From: Halobacteriovoraceae bacterium
Lineage (GTDB): Bacteria; Bdellovibrionota; Bacteriovoracia; Bacteriovoracales; Bacteriovoracaceae
Length of the DNA: 64,000 nt
Assembly: GCA_002711995.1 (NCBI GenBank)
Contig: PASN01000009.1
Coordinates: 326,050 to 390,049 of the forward strand
Reading direction: 5' to 3'
In this document: piece by piece, positions 63,856 through 64,000 of the stretch
Layout of the letters: each line of letters starts with the position of its first letter
Position numbering within the stretch: the stretch's first letter is position 1
Notes under the pieces: generated by a model
Told to the model about the DNA's origin: nothing
Database searches by the model: none
Seen by the model: the letters and a program-made list of their open reading frames with translations, nothing else
Position numbers and translations under genes: made by a program

Positions 63856-63947
63856 TGTATGACCGCCCCTTGATCAAAATCTGGGGCTGGTTACCCTAAT
63901 TATGATACCGCGAAGTATTCATAAAATTACCAAAGGGAGGTCATACA
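63856..63947 (+). repeat. Inverted repeat before the IS110 transposase start
   Basis: Arms at 63856-63872 and 63931-63947 pair in 15 of 17 positions around a 58-base interior. The right arm covers the GGGAGG ribosome site and ends at the base before the ATG. Folding would hide the start of translation; it may also be part of the bridge RNA. Confidence 0.7.
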
Positions 63948-64000
63948 ATGAAAACTGTACTATTTGTCGGTCTAGATGTCGATGACAAGATGTTTCACGC
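63948..64000 (+). CDS. IS110-family transposase, N-terminal fragment
   Basis: Only the first 17-18 residues are in the window: MKTVLFVGLDVDDKMFHA. The VGLDVxxxxFHA pattern is the start of the RuvC-like DEDD domain of IS110/IS1111 transposases, with the first catalytic Asp in GLD. GGGAGG lies seven bases before the ATG. The rest is beyond the right edge. Confidence 0.8.
   Translation, partial: MKTVLFVGLDVDDKMFH

Larger units (their letters stand above)
63831..64000 (+). mobile_element. IS110-family element, left end (runs off window)
   Basis: Similarity to the other operon copy ends at 63830, and a transposase of the IS110 family starts at 63948, so about 117 bases of non-coding left end are seen. 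In IS110 elements this part can encode the bridge RNA that guides recombination. The exact left boundary is inferred from the loss of homology only. Confidence 0.6.

Overview
This 64 kb stretch has a low to moderate GC content (about 40% by eye) and looks like chromosome from a Gram-negative predator-type bacterium of the Bdellovibrionota, most likely Bacteriovoracales (Bacteriovorax/Halobacteriovorax/Peredibacter relatives). That placement is an inference. It rests on the many small Sec-exported and lipoprotein genes, Lnb/DUF4105, Tad-like and patatin-like proteins, an HD-GYP protein, a MinD-like ATPase paired with a DnaJ/RodZ-type HTH fusion, and the codon style. No rRNA or tRNA gene was recognised.

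Layout. Positions 1-8.1 kb: tldD-tldE and the edge of a secreted protein gene (minus), a LOG-greB-cca run (plus), and a Lnb-type secreted protein with its small partner (minus). 8.4-17.5 kb: a Na+/H+ antiporter, leuS, acs, a fetAB-like ABC exporter and a CTP-dependent lipid kinase. 17.7-22.9 kb: a plus-strand cluster with the MinD-like ATPase, DnaJ-HTH, RluD, laccase-domain protein, VKOR-DsbA fusion and TatD. 23-30.5 kb: a YhaM-like HD nuclease, the glycolytic run gap-pgk-tpiA-secG, threonine dehydratase and HD-GYP. 30.8-41.8 kb: a secreted serine protease, ssb, a large TadG-like protein, a histone H1-like lysine-repeat protein, an HD phosphohydrolase operon and a MarR regulator. 41.9-46.4 kb: the cell-elongation operon mreC-mreD-mrdA-rodA. 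46.6-55.4 kb: PpiD, ferredoxin, tandem secreted paralogues, a patatin-like protein, an AbiE toxin-antitoxin pair, ParB and dCMP deaminase.

The last 8.5 kb is the accessory and most interesting part. A minus-strand operon encodes a giant PKD-repeat protein, a lipoprotein and a secreted hydrolase. The giant gene has a good signal peptide and ribosome site only if a run of nine A residues is crossed with a frame change, which suggests transcriptional slippage, phase variation or decay. The PKD protein and the lipoprotein share a C-terminal calcium-loop module. Next to it is a divergent HipA-like kinase system with an unusual order: a HipT-like kinase first, then a HipS domain fused to a HipB-type HTH, preceded by a palindromic operator. 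Beyond that is a collapsed copy of the same PKD/lipoprotein/hydrolase operon (promoter block, end of the PKD gene, lipoprotein start, piece of hydrolase), abutting the left end of an IS110-family element that runs off the window.

Many genes are packed as overlapping or nearly touching translation units (tldD/tldE, LOG/greB/cca, fetB/fetA, rluD/laccase, VKOR/tatD, gap/pgk/tpiA, HD/38849/39532, mreC/mreD/mrdA, abiEi/abiEii, hipT/hipSB). Strong hairpins with T runs separate most units. Several starts were moved to internal codons because a good Shine-Dalgarno site sits there.
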